Assembly (NCBI GenBank): GCA_003258725.1
Contig: QHMG01000006.1
Coordinates: forward strand, 1 to 64,000
Length of the DNA stretch: 64,000 nucleotides
Origin: Candidatus Melainabacteria bacterium
GTDB taxonomy: Bacteria; Cyanobacteriota; Vampirovibrionia; Gastranaerophilales; Gastranaerophilaceae
Direction: 5' to 3'
The notes under the pieces are model-generated. The model saw only the letters and a program-made list of their open reading frames with translations. It was not told where the DNA came from and made no database searches. The position numbers were made by a program, and so were the translations under genes. The number at the start of each line of letters is the position of its first letter. The stretch's first letter is position 1. This document shows, one piece after another, positions 1-7,827 of this stretch.

Positions 1-86
1 AACAAAGCGCTATTACTACTGAATTAGAATCTGTTTCTTCTGTAATCAAAAAGAACTCTGAAGATTCTTTCAAAACTTTCGCTTAA
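1..86 (+). CDS. 3' end of an unknown gene (partial)
   Basis: The window opens inside a reading frame (codons starting at base 3) that ends with TAA at 84-86 and is followed at once by a strong terminator. Only the last 27 residues are visible. They are polar and Ser/Thr/Lys-rich, ending in SFKTFA, with no motif I can assign. The terminator placement and the lack of stops in this frame support a real gene end. No function can be given from this fragment. Confidence 0.6.
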   Translation, partial: QSAITTELESVSSVIKKNSEDSFKTFA

Positions 87-93
87 TAAAAAA

Positions 94-119
94 ACTCGGA
101 CAATGTCCGAGTTTTTTTA
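94..119 (+). terminator. Rho-independent terminator
   Basis: An 8-bp perfect stem (94-101 with 105-112) and a 3-nt loop are followed by a run of T. It lies 8 bases after the stop of the partial gene. Confidence 0.9.
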
Positions 120-144
120 TTGAATATATAAACCTTATTTTTTT

Positions 145-176
145 GTCCGTAAAAATACGTACGTATTTTTACGGAC
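145..176. repeat. 32-bp perfect palindrome without a loop
   Basis: Bases 145-160 are the exact reverse complement of 161-176, centred on ACGT|ACGT. It sits between the terminator at 94-119 and the promoter of the flavin oxidoreductase gene. No T-run follows it directly. It could be an operator for a dimeric regulator, a cruciform-forming site, or a second terminator. Bases 177-280 hold nothing else I can recognise. Confidence 0.85.
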
Positions 177-305
177 GTATTTTACCTACAAAATACTCAA
201 AAGGCTTAATATAAAACACTTTCGTCTTTAAAATCGGTAAAGTGACAGGCTATAAGCTGATTGTAGCAAAAAACATTTAAAATAAATTCTTGGCAATTTT
301 TATTG

Positions 306-311
306 TATAAT
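306..311 (+). promoter_or_regulatory. -10 box predicting a leaderless mRNA
   Basis: A perfect TATAAT ends exactly six bases before the ATG at 318, so the normal transcription start would fall on the A of the start codon. No Shine-Dalgarno sequence is present. There is no good -35 at 17 bp spacing. Confidence 0.6.
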
Positions 312-317
312 TAAATC

Positions 318-1775
318 ATGACAAATAGAGAAAAGATAGCAATAATTATTGGTGCAGGTCCAGCGGGGCTTACAGCCGCTTATGAACTTTTAACACAAAC
401 AGAAGATGTAAAACCGATTATATTCGAGGAATTGGACTGTGTTGGCGGAATTTCAAGAACAGTATTCTTTGAAGGCAATGGAATTGATATTGGCGGACAT
501 CGAATGTTCTCGAAAAGCCCACAAATATTGGATTTGTGGGAAACTTTTTTGCCTAAAGGTAAAAATCCTGAAGAAGAAGATGCTGTAATGATGACAAGAC
601 AACGCTTTTCAGAGATTTTATACTCTCGAAAACTGTTTAATTATCCGATTTCTATGTCGTTTAAAACTTTTAAGAACATGGGGCTGAAACGCACATTTAA
701 AGCTGGTTTTAGCTACTTGAAGTCGTGTTTTGTAAAACGTAATGAAGTAACCCTAGAAGACTTCATGGTTAACCGTTTCGGACGTGTTTTATACGAAATG
801 TTCTTTGAAAAATACACCGAAAAGGTTTGGGGACGCCATCCTCGTGATATTTCAAAAGAATGGGGCGAGCAAAGAATTAAGGGGCTTTCCTTGATTAAAG
901 CTGTTTTAAACGCACTACACCTTACTAAAAAGAAGGAAACAACGCTAATTGACGAGTTTTTATACCCAAAATACGGTTGTGGACAGCTTTGGAACTTAAT
1001 GGCTGATAAAATTACTCAATTGGGTGGCGAAATCCATTACCGTTCTAGGGTTTTGGACTTTGAAAATGATGAAAATTCAATAAAATCAGTAAAAATAGAA
1101 TATAATGGCGAAATTCAAACATATCAAGGGGATTACGTATTTTCTTCAATGCCAATAAAGGATTTAATTGCAGGATTACAAAATCTGCCAGAACAAGTAA
1201 ATGACGTTGCAAAAGCCTTACCATATAGGGATTATATGCTTGTTGGTTTATATGTTGATGACATAAACTTAAAAGAAAACGGTAAAATCACAAAAGACTG
1301 CTGGATTTACATTCAAGAAGATGACGTAAAAGTAGGCAGAATGCAGATTATGAATAATTGGTCACCATATCTTGTAAAAGACAAAAATAAAGTCTTTATA
1401 AGCCTAGAGTACTTCTGTAACGAGGGTGACAGCTATTGGAATATGTCAGATGAAGATTTTATAAAATTTGCTATTTCAGAAGTGGTTAAGTTAGACATTA
1501 TTGATGAAGATAAGGTTATTGCTTCTACTCGTCTAAGGGTTAAAAAGGCTTATCCAGCTTACTTTGACAGTTATGAACATTTCGATTTGGTTAAAGCTCA
1601 ATTAGATAAATTTGAAAACTTGTATTGTATTGGTAGAAATGGTCAACATCGTTATAACAATATGGATCACTCGATGCTTACTGCAATTGAGGCTGTTAAA
1701 ATTCTTAAAGGTCAATCAAATAAAGAAAATTTATGGAATATAAATGCGGAAAAAGAATACCATGAAAGCAAATAA
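318..1775 (+). CDS. FAD/NAD(P)-binding oxidoreductase, amine-oxidase/UDP-galactopyranose-mutase-like
   Basis: The 485-residue protein opens with a Rossmann motif, GAGPAG at residues 12-17. A VGGISRT segment (about 42-48) and a GGHRMFSKSP segment follow, as in flavoproteins of the protoporphyrinogen-oxidase/amine-oxidase superfamily. A C-terminal FAD-contact region near 435-460 (YCIGRNGQ...) completes the fold. It is soluble, with no signal peptide. The gene overlaps the following membrane glycosyltransferase gene by 14 bases, so a role in sugar or polyprenyl-linked glycan metabolism is plausible, as for mutases acting on nucleotide sugars. That is inference from context; the substrate is unknown. 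Start chosen at the ATG placed for leaderless expression. Confidence 0.8.
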   Translation: MTNREKIAIIIGAGPAGLTAAYELLTQTEDVKPIIFEELDCVGGISRTVFFEGNGIDIGGHRMFSKSPQILDLWETFLPKGKNPEEEDAVMMTRQRFSEILYSRKLFNYPISMSFKTFKNMGLKRTFKAGFSYLKSCFVKRNEVTLEDFMVNRFGRVLYEMFFEKYTEKVWGRHPRDISKEWGEQRIKGLSLIKAVLNALHLTKKKETTLIDEFLYPKYGCGQLWNLMADKITQLGGEIHYRSRVLDFENDENSIKSVKIEYNGEIQTYQGDYVFSSMPIKDLIAGLQNLPEQVNDVAKALPYRDYMLVGLYVDDINLKENGKITKDCWIYIQEDDVKVGRMQIMNNWSPYLVKDKNKVFISLEYFCNEGDSYWNMSDEDFIKFAISEVVKLDIIDEDKVIASTRLRVKKAYPAYFDSYEHFDLVKAQLDKFENLYCIGRNGQHRYNNMDHSMLTAIEAVKILKGQSNKENLWNINAEKEYHESK

Positions 1776-3183
1776 ATTTGCGATAATTTCAATATTTTTT
1801 TTCGTGTTAATTACGCTATTACGTGTTTTTAACCATATTCCATGGTATGATGAAGCTCATGCTTGGACTATTGCTCAACAATTAAATTTTGTGGATATGT
1901 TTTGGTATGTAAAATCAGAAGGGCATTTGTTTTTATGGCAACTGATTTTGATGCCTTTTGCCAAGACTAATTTTATGTATCCATATTCAATGTTGTTGCT
2001 AAATTGGGCATTTTGTCTGTTAGCAGTGTGTTTGCTATGGTGGAAAGCGCCGTTTAACAATTGGATAAAGTTTTTTATAACTTTTTCGTTTCCATTTTTA
2101 GGCTGTTATTCAGTTGTTGCAAGGTGTTACGCAATTGGAATTTTGTTATTGTTTGCTTTAACAGCGATGTTTAAAGACAAGTTAAAACATCCTGTATGGT
2201 ATTCTGTTTTACTTGTATTGTGTGCAAATACTAGCGTTATGGCATTGTTTGGTGCTACAATGTTTGGAGTTTTATTCTTATGTGATTGGTATAAAAACAA
2301 ACCAAAAATTGAACGAAAAAGCCTAATTGCGACAGTTGCTATTCTTCTTATTGGCGTTATCCTAGTTGGATTGCAGATGTTTACTATTGATTATAGTATA
2401 ATTACTGAGCGCCAACCTGATAGCCCAATGTTGTTGCTTAGAAATGTATTTATTTATCATCAACCAATCCTAAATTCTATATTACTTGTAATCTTTGCGA
2501 TACCTATGTTTTGGTACTTGGCAAAGTCTAAAAAGGTTTTATGCTTTATAATTCCTGTATATGCAATGATGTTATACCTTACATTTGCTCGTTACGGATG
2601 TAATTTTTGGCATTCATATTTTTACTACATATATTTGATAATTGCACTTTGGCTTGTTGAAGTTTTAAATCCTGTTAAAGCGAAGTCTAAAAAGGTTGCA
2701 ATGATTGTGTTTGCGATTATATCGTTGTTGTTATTTAGACCTGTTATGGAGCAAAAAAATTATCAATATGTATACAATAATATAGAATCTAAACAGTTGT
2801 TGTATTTGATAAAGAACGATAATGAGCTTAGAAACGCTCAAATTTTACACAATAATTCAGAGATGTATACTCTTTTGCCATACGCAAAAAAAAGTAATTT
2901 AAAAATAAAAAATTACTGTTCTTACGAAAATGATGATTATGATTTGCTATATATCGTAAAAGGGAATGCGTGTGTAAGGGGGAACGCTATTGGGCAAGCG
3001 ATGAAGTATCCAGAGCAGTTTAAGGCTTTTTTAAATCAACCGTCTTACGCTTTTATTTCAAAAACAAAAAATCCAAAAACTAAATCCTCACTTGTTTTAG
3101 GTGATGCTTTTATGATATATTTTTCAATTTATAAATGCAGTGATAAATATTGTTTTTGGAAGATTAATTTAATCCAAAAATAA
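1762..3183 (+). CDS. GT-C-like polytopic membrane glycosyltransferase (paralogue 1)
   Basis: The protein has about 473 residues, with an N-terminal membrane segment and then WYDEAHAW (Asp30-Glu31) in the first extracytoplasmic loop. An acidic pair there is typical of the catalytic loop of GT-C enzymes such as ArnT/PMT, which take sugars from polyprenyl-phosphate donors. Many further hydrophobic segments follow, up to about residue 340, and then a soluble Lys/Asn-rich C-terminal part. I chose the ATG at 1762 (MKANKF) over 1744 because an AAAAAGAA stretch lies upstream and a membrane segment starts at once. It overlaps the upstream flavoprotein gene. A paralogue with the same loop lies at 5795. 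Acceptor and donor are unknown. Confidence 0.75.
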   Translation: MKANKFAIISIFFFVLITLLRVFNHIPWYDEAHAWTIAQQLNFVDMFWYVKSEGHLFLWQLILMPFAKTNFMYPYSMLLLNWAFCLLAVCLLWWKAPFNNWIKFFITFSFPFLGCYSVVARCYAIGILLLFALTAMFKDKLKHPVWYSVLLVLCANTSVMALFGATMFGVLFLCDWYKNKPKIERKSLIATVAILLIGVILVGLQMFTIDYSIITERQPDSPMLLLRNVFIYHQPILNSILLVIFAIPMFWYLAKSKKVLCFIIPVYAMMLYLTFARYGCNFWHSYFYYIYLIIALWLVEVLNPVKAKSKKVAMIVFAIISLLLFRPVMEQKNYQYVYNNIESKQLLYLIKNDNELRNAQILHNNSEMYTLLPYAKKSNLKIKNYCSYENDDYDLLYIVKGNACVRGNAIGQAMKYPEQFKAFLNQPSYAFISKTKNPKTKSSLVLGDAFMIYFSIYKCSDKYCFWKINLIQK

Positions 3184-3279
3184 TGTTAAAAATGTTACAA
3201 AAATGGTTAAAAAATAGCAAAAATCATGCTTTAGGTGTGTTGTATGTCGTGTGTAGGTCAATAAATTTAGAGGCAAATT

Positions 3280-5703
3280 GTGAAAATTAATCCAATCACA
3301 AACAATAAGGTAGTAAATTTACAACAAGTTAAAAATGTTAAGCAAGCACCAAAATTAAGCTATGCAACAGACGTTATAAATATTTCAAAGAACACTATTG
3401 GCGTTGAACGTCAAGGTAAAAATCTTCACGTATCTTTTACTGGCAAATTCGCTAATCCAATTGACGCCGGTGTTCAATTTAAAATTGCAGGCGTAACTCG
3501 TCATCAAAAAGGTATGGCAGGCGCTCATGCAGAAGCTACTGATGACAATCTTGTAAAATTAGCAAAATCTGATTGGAAAGACGGACAAAAATTAGACTAC
3601 ACATACAATGAAGAAACAAAAACTTTAGCCTTAAAAGACCCACAATATGGCGAAATTGGTACAGTTCCAAGTCCTGTCGCTGAAAAATTTATGAATGTTA
3701 TCAATACTGACAAAGATAACTTTCAATTTGAATTAACAAACGTAACAGGTGGCGTAACTTCTGATTTTCCAATTATCGCTGCTAAAGCAAATTTGAGATA
3801 TGTCGGCAAAGATGATAAAGTAAAAGAAAATGCCAGAAATGAATTCAACGCAATGATGGATTCAAAAGATGCTAAAGTAGCATCTTCAGTAACACCTTAT
3901 CAACCTAAGTTTTCACCTAAACAAGTTTTAGAAACAATCTTTGATGTAGAAGGTAAAAGAAACGGCTTAGGCGAAGTAAGAAAGATTAAAGATGCCGTTG
4001 ACACAATCGTTAAAGAGTTAAAAGACCCTAAAAATAAAAATATCTTGGTTGTAGGTCACTGCTCTCCTGACGGCGATGCTGTTGGTTGTGTAATCGGTAT
4101 GACATCAGCATTGAAAGGTGCTTATCCTGATAGAAACATTGATGCATCAATTGATGACGATATTCCAAATTCATTCATTCACGTTCCTGGCGTAGAAGAT
4201 ATAAAACGTCCTTACAATGCTAAAGCTGTAAATTCTGTTAAAAAGAATATTGAAATGCTTGAAAAAAGCTCTGAACCTTCAGCAAAACAACAAATTGAAA
4301 TGTTGAATAAGGAAGTTAATCGTTTACAGGACAAATCTAAATTATTTGACCCTAACACAGTAGACGGCGGCGAAGCTAAAAAATATGACTTAGTAATTAT
4401 GGTTGATACTCCAACTTCAGGGCGTTCAAGCAGAGCTTACAAACCTTATTTTGAAAACGCTGGCAAAACAATATTTATTGACCACCACCCATTAAAAGAA
4501 GCTGAATGGGCTGATTCTAAAGATAAATTAGGTTTTGATATGGGTAAGGCTATTCAAGAAAAGTTAGCATTGGTAGTTGATTCTGTTCCAGCTGCAACTC
4601 AAATTGTCACTGCTGTTTGTGATAAAGCAGGCATGTTAGGTGAAATGTTTAAAAATTCAGCTGAAAACGCTAGAAAGTTTGTAGCGGGTATTATTACAGG
4701 TACTCAAACTGATACTTGCGCATACAAAAATCAAGCAAATTATCACCCATCAGAAGCTAAATTGCCTCAATCTCAAAAGGCTAATTATTACCCAGAAGGT
4801 ATGTCAAATTACTTGATTGATGAGTTAAATGGCGATATCAATAAAAAATGGATGAGAGAAAACTTGTTCTATGAATTGCCAAACAACCCAATTACAAATA
4901 ATTTAGGACCAAAAGATGCAGTATTAAAAATGGCTCTAAGAGGTCGTGAAATGTACCCAGAAATTGGCTTAGGCATTATGAAGGTTAGATATGATGTTAT
5001 GGATAACATTTTGCAAGAAGCTAAAAAGCAAGACAAAAATGTTACTATGACTGATGTTTATAACTCATTTAAAAATTCAGAAGTAAATGCAGCATTAAAA
5101 GCAGATCCTAAATTTTCAAAATCTAATCCAAATCCTGTAACAGATTCTGAAAAGGCAGCTGAAACTTACCGCTCACCTTATGATTCAGACAGAGTTGCTG
5201 TATTTATGGCACAAAATCAAAAACAAGGTACTTTGAATAAATTCTCTCAAATTGCTGATAAAAATATGATTAGCTTCTCTTTCCGTTCAGGTGGAAAAAC
5301 TAACGCAGCGCAAGTTTTAGCAACTGTATTTGGCGGTGGCGGTCACGCAGCAGCAGCTGGTGCAAATATTTCAATGCGAGATTTGAATTTCAACTCTAAG
5401 TTAACTGTAAAAGTTGATGGGCAAGTTGCAAATGATGCAAAAACAATTTATGATGCAGCTAATAATAACGTAAATGTTTCAAATAATAACAAAATTAATT
5501 TCAAAGATAAAGCTAAAATGATGAAGAAAATTGAAATTGAAATGAGTCAAGACGGCACAGGCAGAACTTGTTCAGAATTGATTAGAGATGTACTGACTGA
5601 AATGAGAAAGGCAACTCCAATGCCTCAAGCAAGACCTCGTTATCCAAGACACATCGCAGAAGATAACGTAATTCAATTTCCGCAACAAGTAGCGAATAAG
5701 TAA
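3280..5703 (+). CDS. DHH/DHHA1 phosphoesterase with long N-terminal extension
   Basis: The 807-residue protein starts at GTG 3280, with AGAGG (3269-3273) upstream. DHH-family metal motifs are intact: HCSPDGDAVG (about 260-269), MVDTP near 374, and IDHH with D401-H402-H403. A DHHA1 nucleic-acid-binding motif, FGGGGHAAAAG, lies near 684-694. The family includes NrnA-type nanoRNases/pAp phosphatases and cyclic-dinucleotide phosphodiesterases; which reaction applies here is not clear. NrnA-type proteins are about 320 residues, so this one has roughly 220 extra N-terminal residues, including a Lys/Asn start and VSFTGKF near residue 50, plus insertions between the motifs. No signal peptide is evident. 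A terminator follows. Confidence 0.8.
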   Translation: MKINPITNNKVVNLQQVKNVKQAPKLSYATDVINISKNTIGVERQGKNLHVSFTGKFANPIDAGVQFKIAGVTRHQKGMAGAHAEATDDNLVKLAKSDWKDGQKLDYTYNEETKTLALKDPQYGEIGTVPSPVAEKFMNVINTDKDNFQFELTNVTGGVTSDFPIIAAKANLRYVGKDDKVKENARNEFNAMMDSKDAKVASSVTPYQPKFSPKQVLETIFDVEGKRNGLGEVRKIKDAVDTIVKELKDPKNKNILVVGHCSPDGDAVGCVIGMTSALKGAYPDRNIDASIDDDIPNSFIHVPGVEDIKRPYNAKAVNSVKKNIEMLEKSSEPSAKQQIEMLNKEVNRLQDKSKLFDPNTVDGGEAKKYDLVIMVDTPTSGRSSRAYKPYFENAGKTIFIDHHPLKEAEWADSKDKLGFDMGKAIQEKLALVVDSVPAATQIVTAVCDKAGMLGEMFKNSAENARKFVAGIITGTQTDTCAYKNQANYHPSEAKLPQSQKANYYPEGMSNYLIDELNGDINKKWMRENLFYELPNNPITNNLGPKDAVLKMALRGREMYPEIGLGIMKVRYDVMDNILQEAKKQDKNVTMTDVYNSFKNSEVNAALKADPKFSKSNPNPVTDSEKAAETYRSPYDSDRVAVFMAQNQKQGTLNKFSQIADKNMISFSFRSGGKTNAAQVLATVFGGGGHAAAAGANISMRDLNFNSKLTVKVDGQVANDAKTIYDAANNNVNVSNNNKINFKDKAKMMKKIEIEMSQDGTGRTCSELIRDVLTEMRKATPMPQARPRYPRHIAEDNVIQFPQQVANK

Positions 5704-5707
5704 AAAT

Positions 5708-5735
5708 AAAGTCGGTTTAAATACCGACTTTTATT
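5708..5735 (+). terminator. Rho-independent terminator
   Basis: A 9-bp stem (5708-5716 with 5723-5731) with a 6-nt loop and a T-rich tail follows the DHH gene by a few bases. Confidence 0.85.
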
Positions 5736-5779
5736 TGTTCAAAAACTTGTACATAAAACGTTAAAAACGATAATTTTAA

Positions 5780-5788
5780 TGATAAAAT
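5780..5788 (+). promoter_or_regulatory. Extended -10 predicting a leaderless mRNA
   Basis: TG-A-TAAAAT ends six bases before the ATG at 5795. No Shine-Dalgarno sequence lies between. Confidence 0.6.
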
Positions 5789-5794
5789 AACTAT

Positions 5795-7201
5795 ATGGAT
5801 TTGATAAAGAAGAATTGGCAAACAATAATATTTTTGGGCTTATGGTGTGGAATTACTTTTTTTAATTTGTTTAACCACACTCCTTGGTATGACGAAGCGC
5901 ATGCTTGGAATATTGCACAAGGTTTAAATTTTATCGAAATACTAGATTTTATGCATATAGAAGGACATACTTTTCTTTGGTATTTATGCCTAATGCCCTT
6001 TGCAAAATTAAATATTGGTTATCCATATTCAATGCTATTGATAAATTGGCTATTCTGTTTTACTGCAATATTAATTTTATGGTTTAAAGCACCGTTTCCA
6101 AATTGGTTAAAATTTTTAATTGCATTTTCTTTTCCTTTTTTACAATATTATCCAATTGTCGCAAGATGTTATTCAATAGGAATAATGTTTTTGTTTCTAG
6201 TGGCAATGTATGAGAAGGTTAAGCTGAAACGGCCTAATTTGTATGCCTTTCTACTTGTAATGTTAGCCAATACAAGTGTGGTTGCTTTGTTTGGTGCAAC
6301 AATTTTAGGGGCGCTTTTTCTTTTTGAATTAATTAAAAACAAAATTAAAAATAGTTCTCCATATTTAATCTTGTTTATTGGTAGTGTGTTGATTTTGTAT
6401 CAGCAAGGAAATAACCTAAAATATGCTGATGTTTCAGGTTTTGATGTTCCGGCAAATGCTTTATCAATGATTTTAGAGGGACTTAAAGTTTTATACAAAA
6501 CCAATTTTATTTTAGTTTTAATTCTAGTTTTTATAATAATTCTATCGGTGTTCTATTTGAAAAATAAGGTTTTTCCTACACTTTTAGTGTTTACAACCTT
6601 GTGTATGGTCCTTATGTTTATTTTTATCTATAAGGGTTTTTTCTGGCATAAATTTTTTATTTATTTTTATTTTATAACTTCCTTGTGGATTTTGTTTAAT
6701 AAATTCAATAACCTAAAACTTAAATTTATACCAATTACACTGTTAACAATAGTCTCTATAATGTTTATTTTTTGGAGACCTTCAAGTTTTATGTATAATA
6801 AAGTGTACTTAAATAATTCAGGGGCAATTGCCAATTTTATACTAAAACATAGTAGCTTAAAAACTGCAAATCTTGTTGCTGCAGGGTATTACGCAAATAC
6901 AGTAGGTCCATATTTAAGGAAAGAAAATGTAGATATAAAAATTTTATGTTCAGGATTTTCATACAACTCATATCCTCAAAACTGGTATTTTTGTGGTATG
7001 GCAACCCCTTTATACATTTATTTGGACAAGTTTTATAATGAAAATACATATTCAAATACATATTTTCTATTGTATAAGGAAACATTACCTAATTTGTCAT
7101 CAATTAAAATCTATTCTCAAGATAAAAAGAATTATTATGATTTAGTTGTTTATGCAAATCTTGGCGATGTCTTAATATATAAATTTAGAAATGCGAAATA
7201 A
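5795..7201 (+). CDS. GT-C-like polytopic membrane glycosyltransferase (paralogue 2)
   Basis: The 468-residue protein is clearly homologous to the one at 1762. Both share N-H-x-P-WYDEAHAW (here Asp33-Glu34), an EGH-FLW stretch, PFAK and PYSMLL-NW, and both have many membrane-spanning segments. By family knowledge it should be a polyprenyl-phosphate-sugar-dependent glycosyltransferase acting on the outer face of the inner membrane. It is transcribed alone, between the terminator of the DHH gene and the flagellar operon. Two diverged copies within 4 kb suggest an old local duplication with distinct donors or acceptors, perhaps for a surface glycan or for flagellar or pilus glycosylation; that last point is inference. 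Confidence 0.75.
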   Translation: MDLIKKNWQTIIFLGLWCGITFFNLFNHTPWYDEAHAWNIAQGLNFIEILDFMHIEGHTFLWYLCLMPFAKLNIGYPYSMLLINWLFCFTAILILWFKAPFPNWLKFLIAFSFPFLQYYPIVARCYSIGIMFLFLVAMYEKVKLKRPNLYAFLLVMLANTSVVALFGATILGALFLFELIKNKIKNSSPYLILFIGSVLILYQQGNNLKYADVSGFDVPANALSMILEGLKVLYKTNFILVLILVFIIILSVFYLKNKVFPTLLVFTTLCMVLMFIFIYKGFFWHKFFIYFYFITSLWILFNKFNNLKLKFIPITLLTIVSIMFIFWRPSSFMYNKVYLNNSGAIANFILKHSSLKTANLVAAGYYANTVGPYLRKENVDIKILCSGFSYNSYPQNWYFCGMATPLYIYLDKFYNENTYSNTYFLLYKETLPNLSSIKIYSQDKKNYYDLVVYANLGDVLIYKFRNAK

Positions 7202-7233
7202 ACATATAAAAGTTTAGCTTTAATTAAAATTCT

Positions 7234-7258
7234 AAAAGATACATCTTTTGGTCTATTT
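7234..7258 (+). terminator. Weak terminator after the second glycosyltransferase
   Basis: A 7-bp AT-rich stem (7234-7240 with 7243-7249) is followed by a T-rich tract. Confidence 0.45.
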
Positions 7259-7324
7259 TTTTGACGAAATATCAACCGTTTAATGTATGGTAAATAATAA
7301 ATAAATATTGTAATCTTGTACCGT

Positions 7325-7344
7325 GATAGATGTGTAAATCTATC
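7325..7344 (+). promoter_or_regulatory. Hairpin in the fliJ leader
   Basis: A 7-bp perfect stem (7325-7331 with 7338-7344) and a 6-nt loop lie just before the fliJ ribosome binding site at 7352. It may affect translation of the flagellar operon; no known riboswitch class is matched. Confidence 0.4.
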
Positions 7345-7365
7345 GGGGCAAAGAGGTAAGACTTG

Positions 7366-7815
7366 ATGAAAAAATATTCATTCAGATTACAACCGGTCTT
7401 GGATATCCGTGAAAAAACATTGGAAGACAAAAGATTGGAAATGGCACAAGTTATCCAATTGCTAAATGAACAGCAAGAAGGACTTGAAAGGCTTATCGCA
7501 AAACAAACATCTTATAAAGATGAACTAGAAAGCCTATCTCTAGAAGATGATTTGAATGTATTTGCCCTAGCAAATTTTAAAAACTATATGGTAAATCTTC
7601 AAGAGCAAATAACTCAACAAGAACACAATATAGAAAATACTAAAAAGGCTTTAAGAGTGAAACAAGAGGCGGTAAACGAAGCATTAAAAGACGTTAAAGT
7701 TTTGGAAAAACTCAAAGAAAAACAATCTCAAAAATTCTATAAAGATATAGAAATGAAAGAGGCAAACGAGATAGACGATATCTCAACAGCAAGATATAGA
7801 CTAAAAAGAGCATAA
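7366..7815 (+). CDS. fliJ: Flagellar export protein FliJ
   Basis: The protein is about 149 residues and almost entirely charged coiled coil, opening with MKKYSFRLQPVLDIREK, the usual FliJ start (F-x-L-x-P-V-L-x-x-R/K). FliJ escorts chaperones and activates the FliI ATPase of the flagellar type III export gate in the cytoplasm. AGAGG at 7352-7356 lies 9 bases before the ATG at 7366, so I prefer that over the TTG three bases upstream. It is the first gene of a hook-assembly run fliJ-fliK-flgD-flgE, with 12 bases to fliK. FliJ is poorly conserved in sequence, so the call rests on start motif, length, coiled coil and neighbours. Confidence 0.85.
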   Translation: MKKYSFRLQPVLDIREKTLEDKRLEMAQVIQLLNEQQEGLERLIAKQTSYKDELESLSLEDDLNVFALANFKNYMVNLQEQITQQEHNIENTKKALRVKQEAVNEALKDVKVLEKLKEKQSQKFYKDIEMKEANEIDDISTARYRLKRA

Positions 7816-7827
7816 CAAAAGGTAAAA

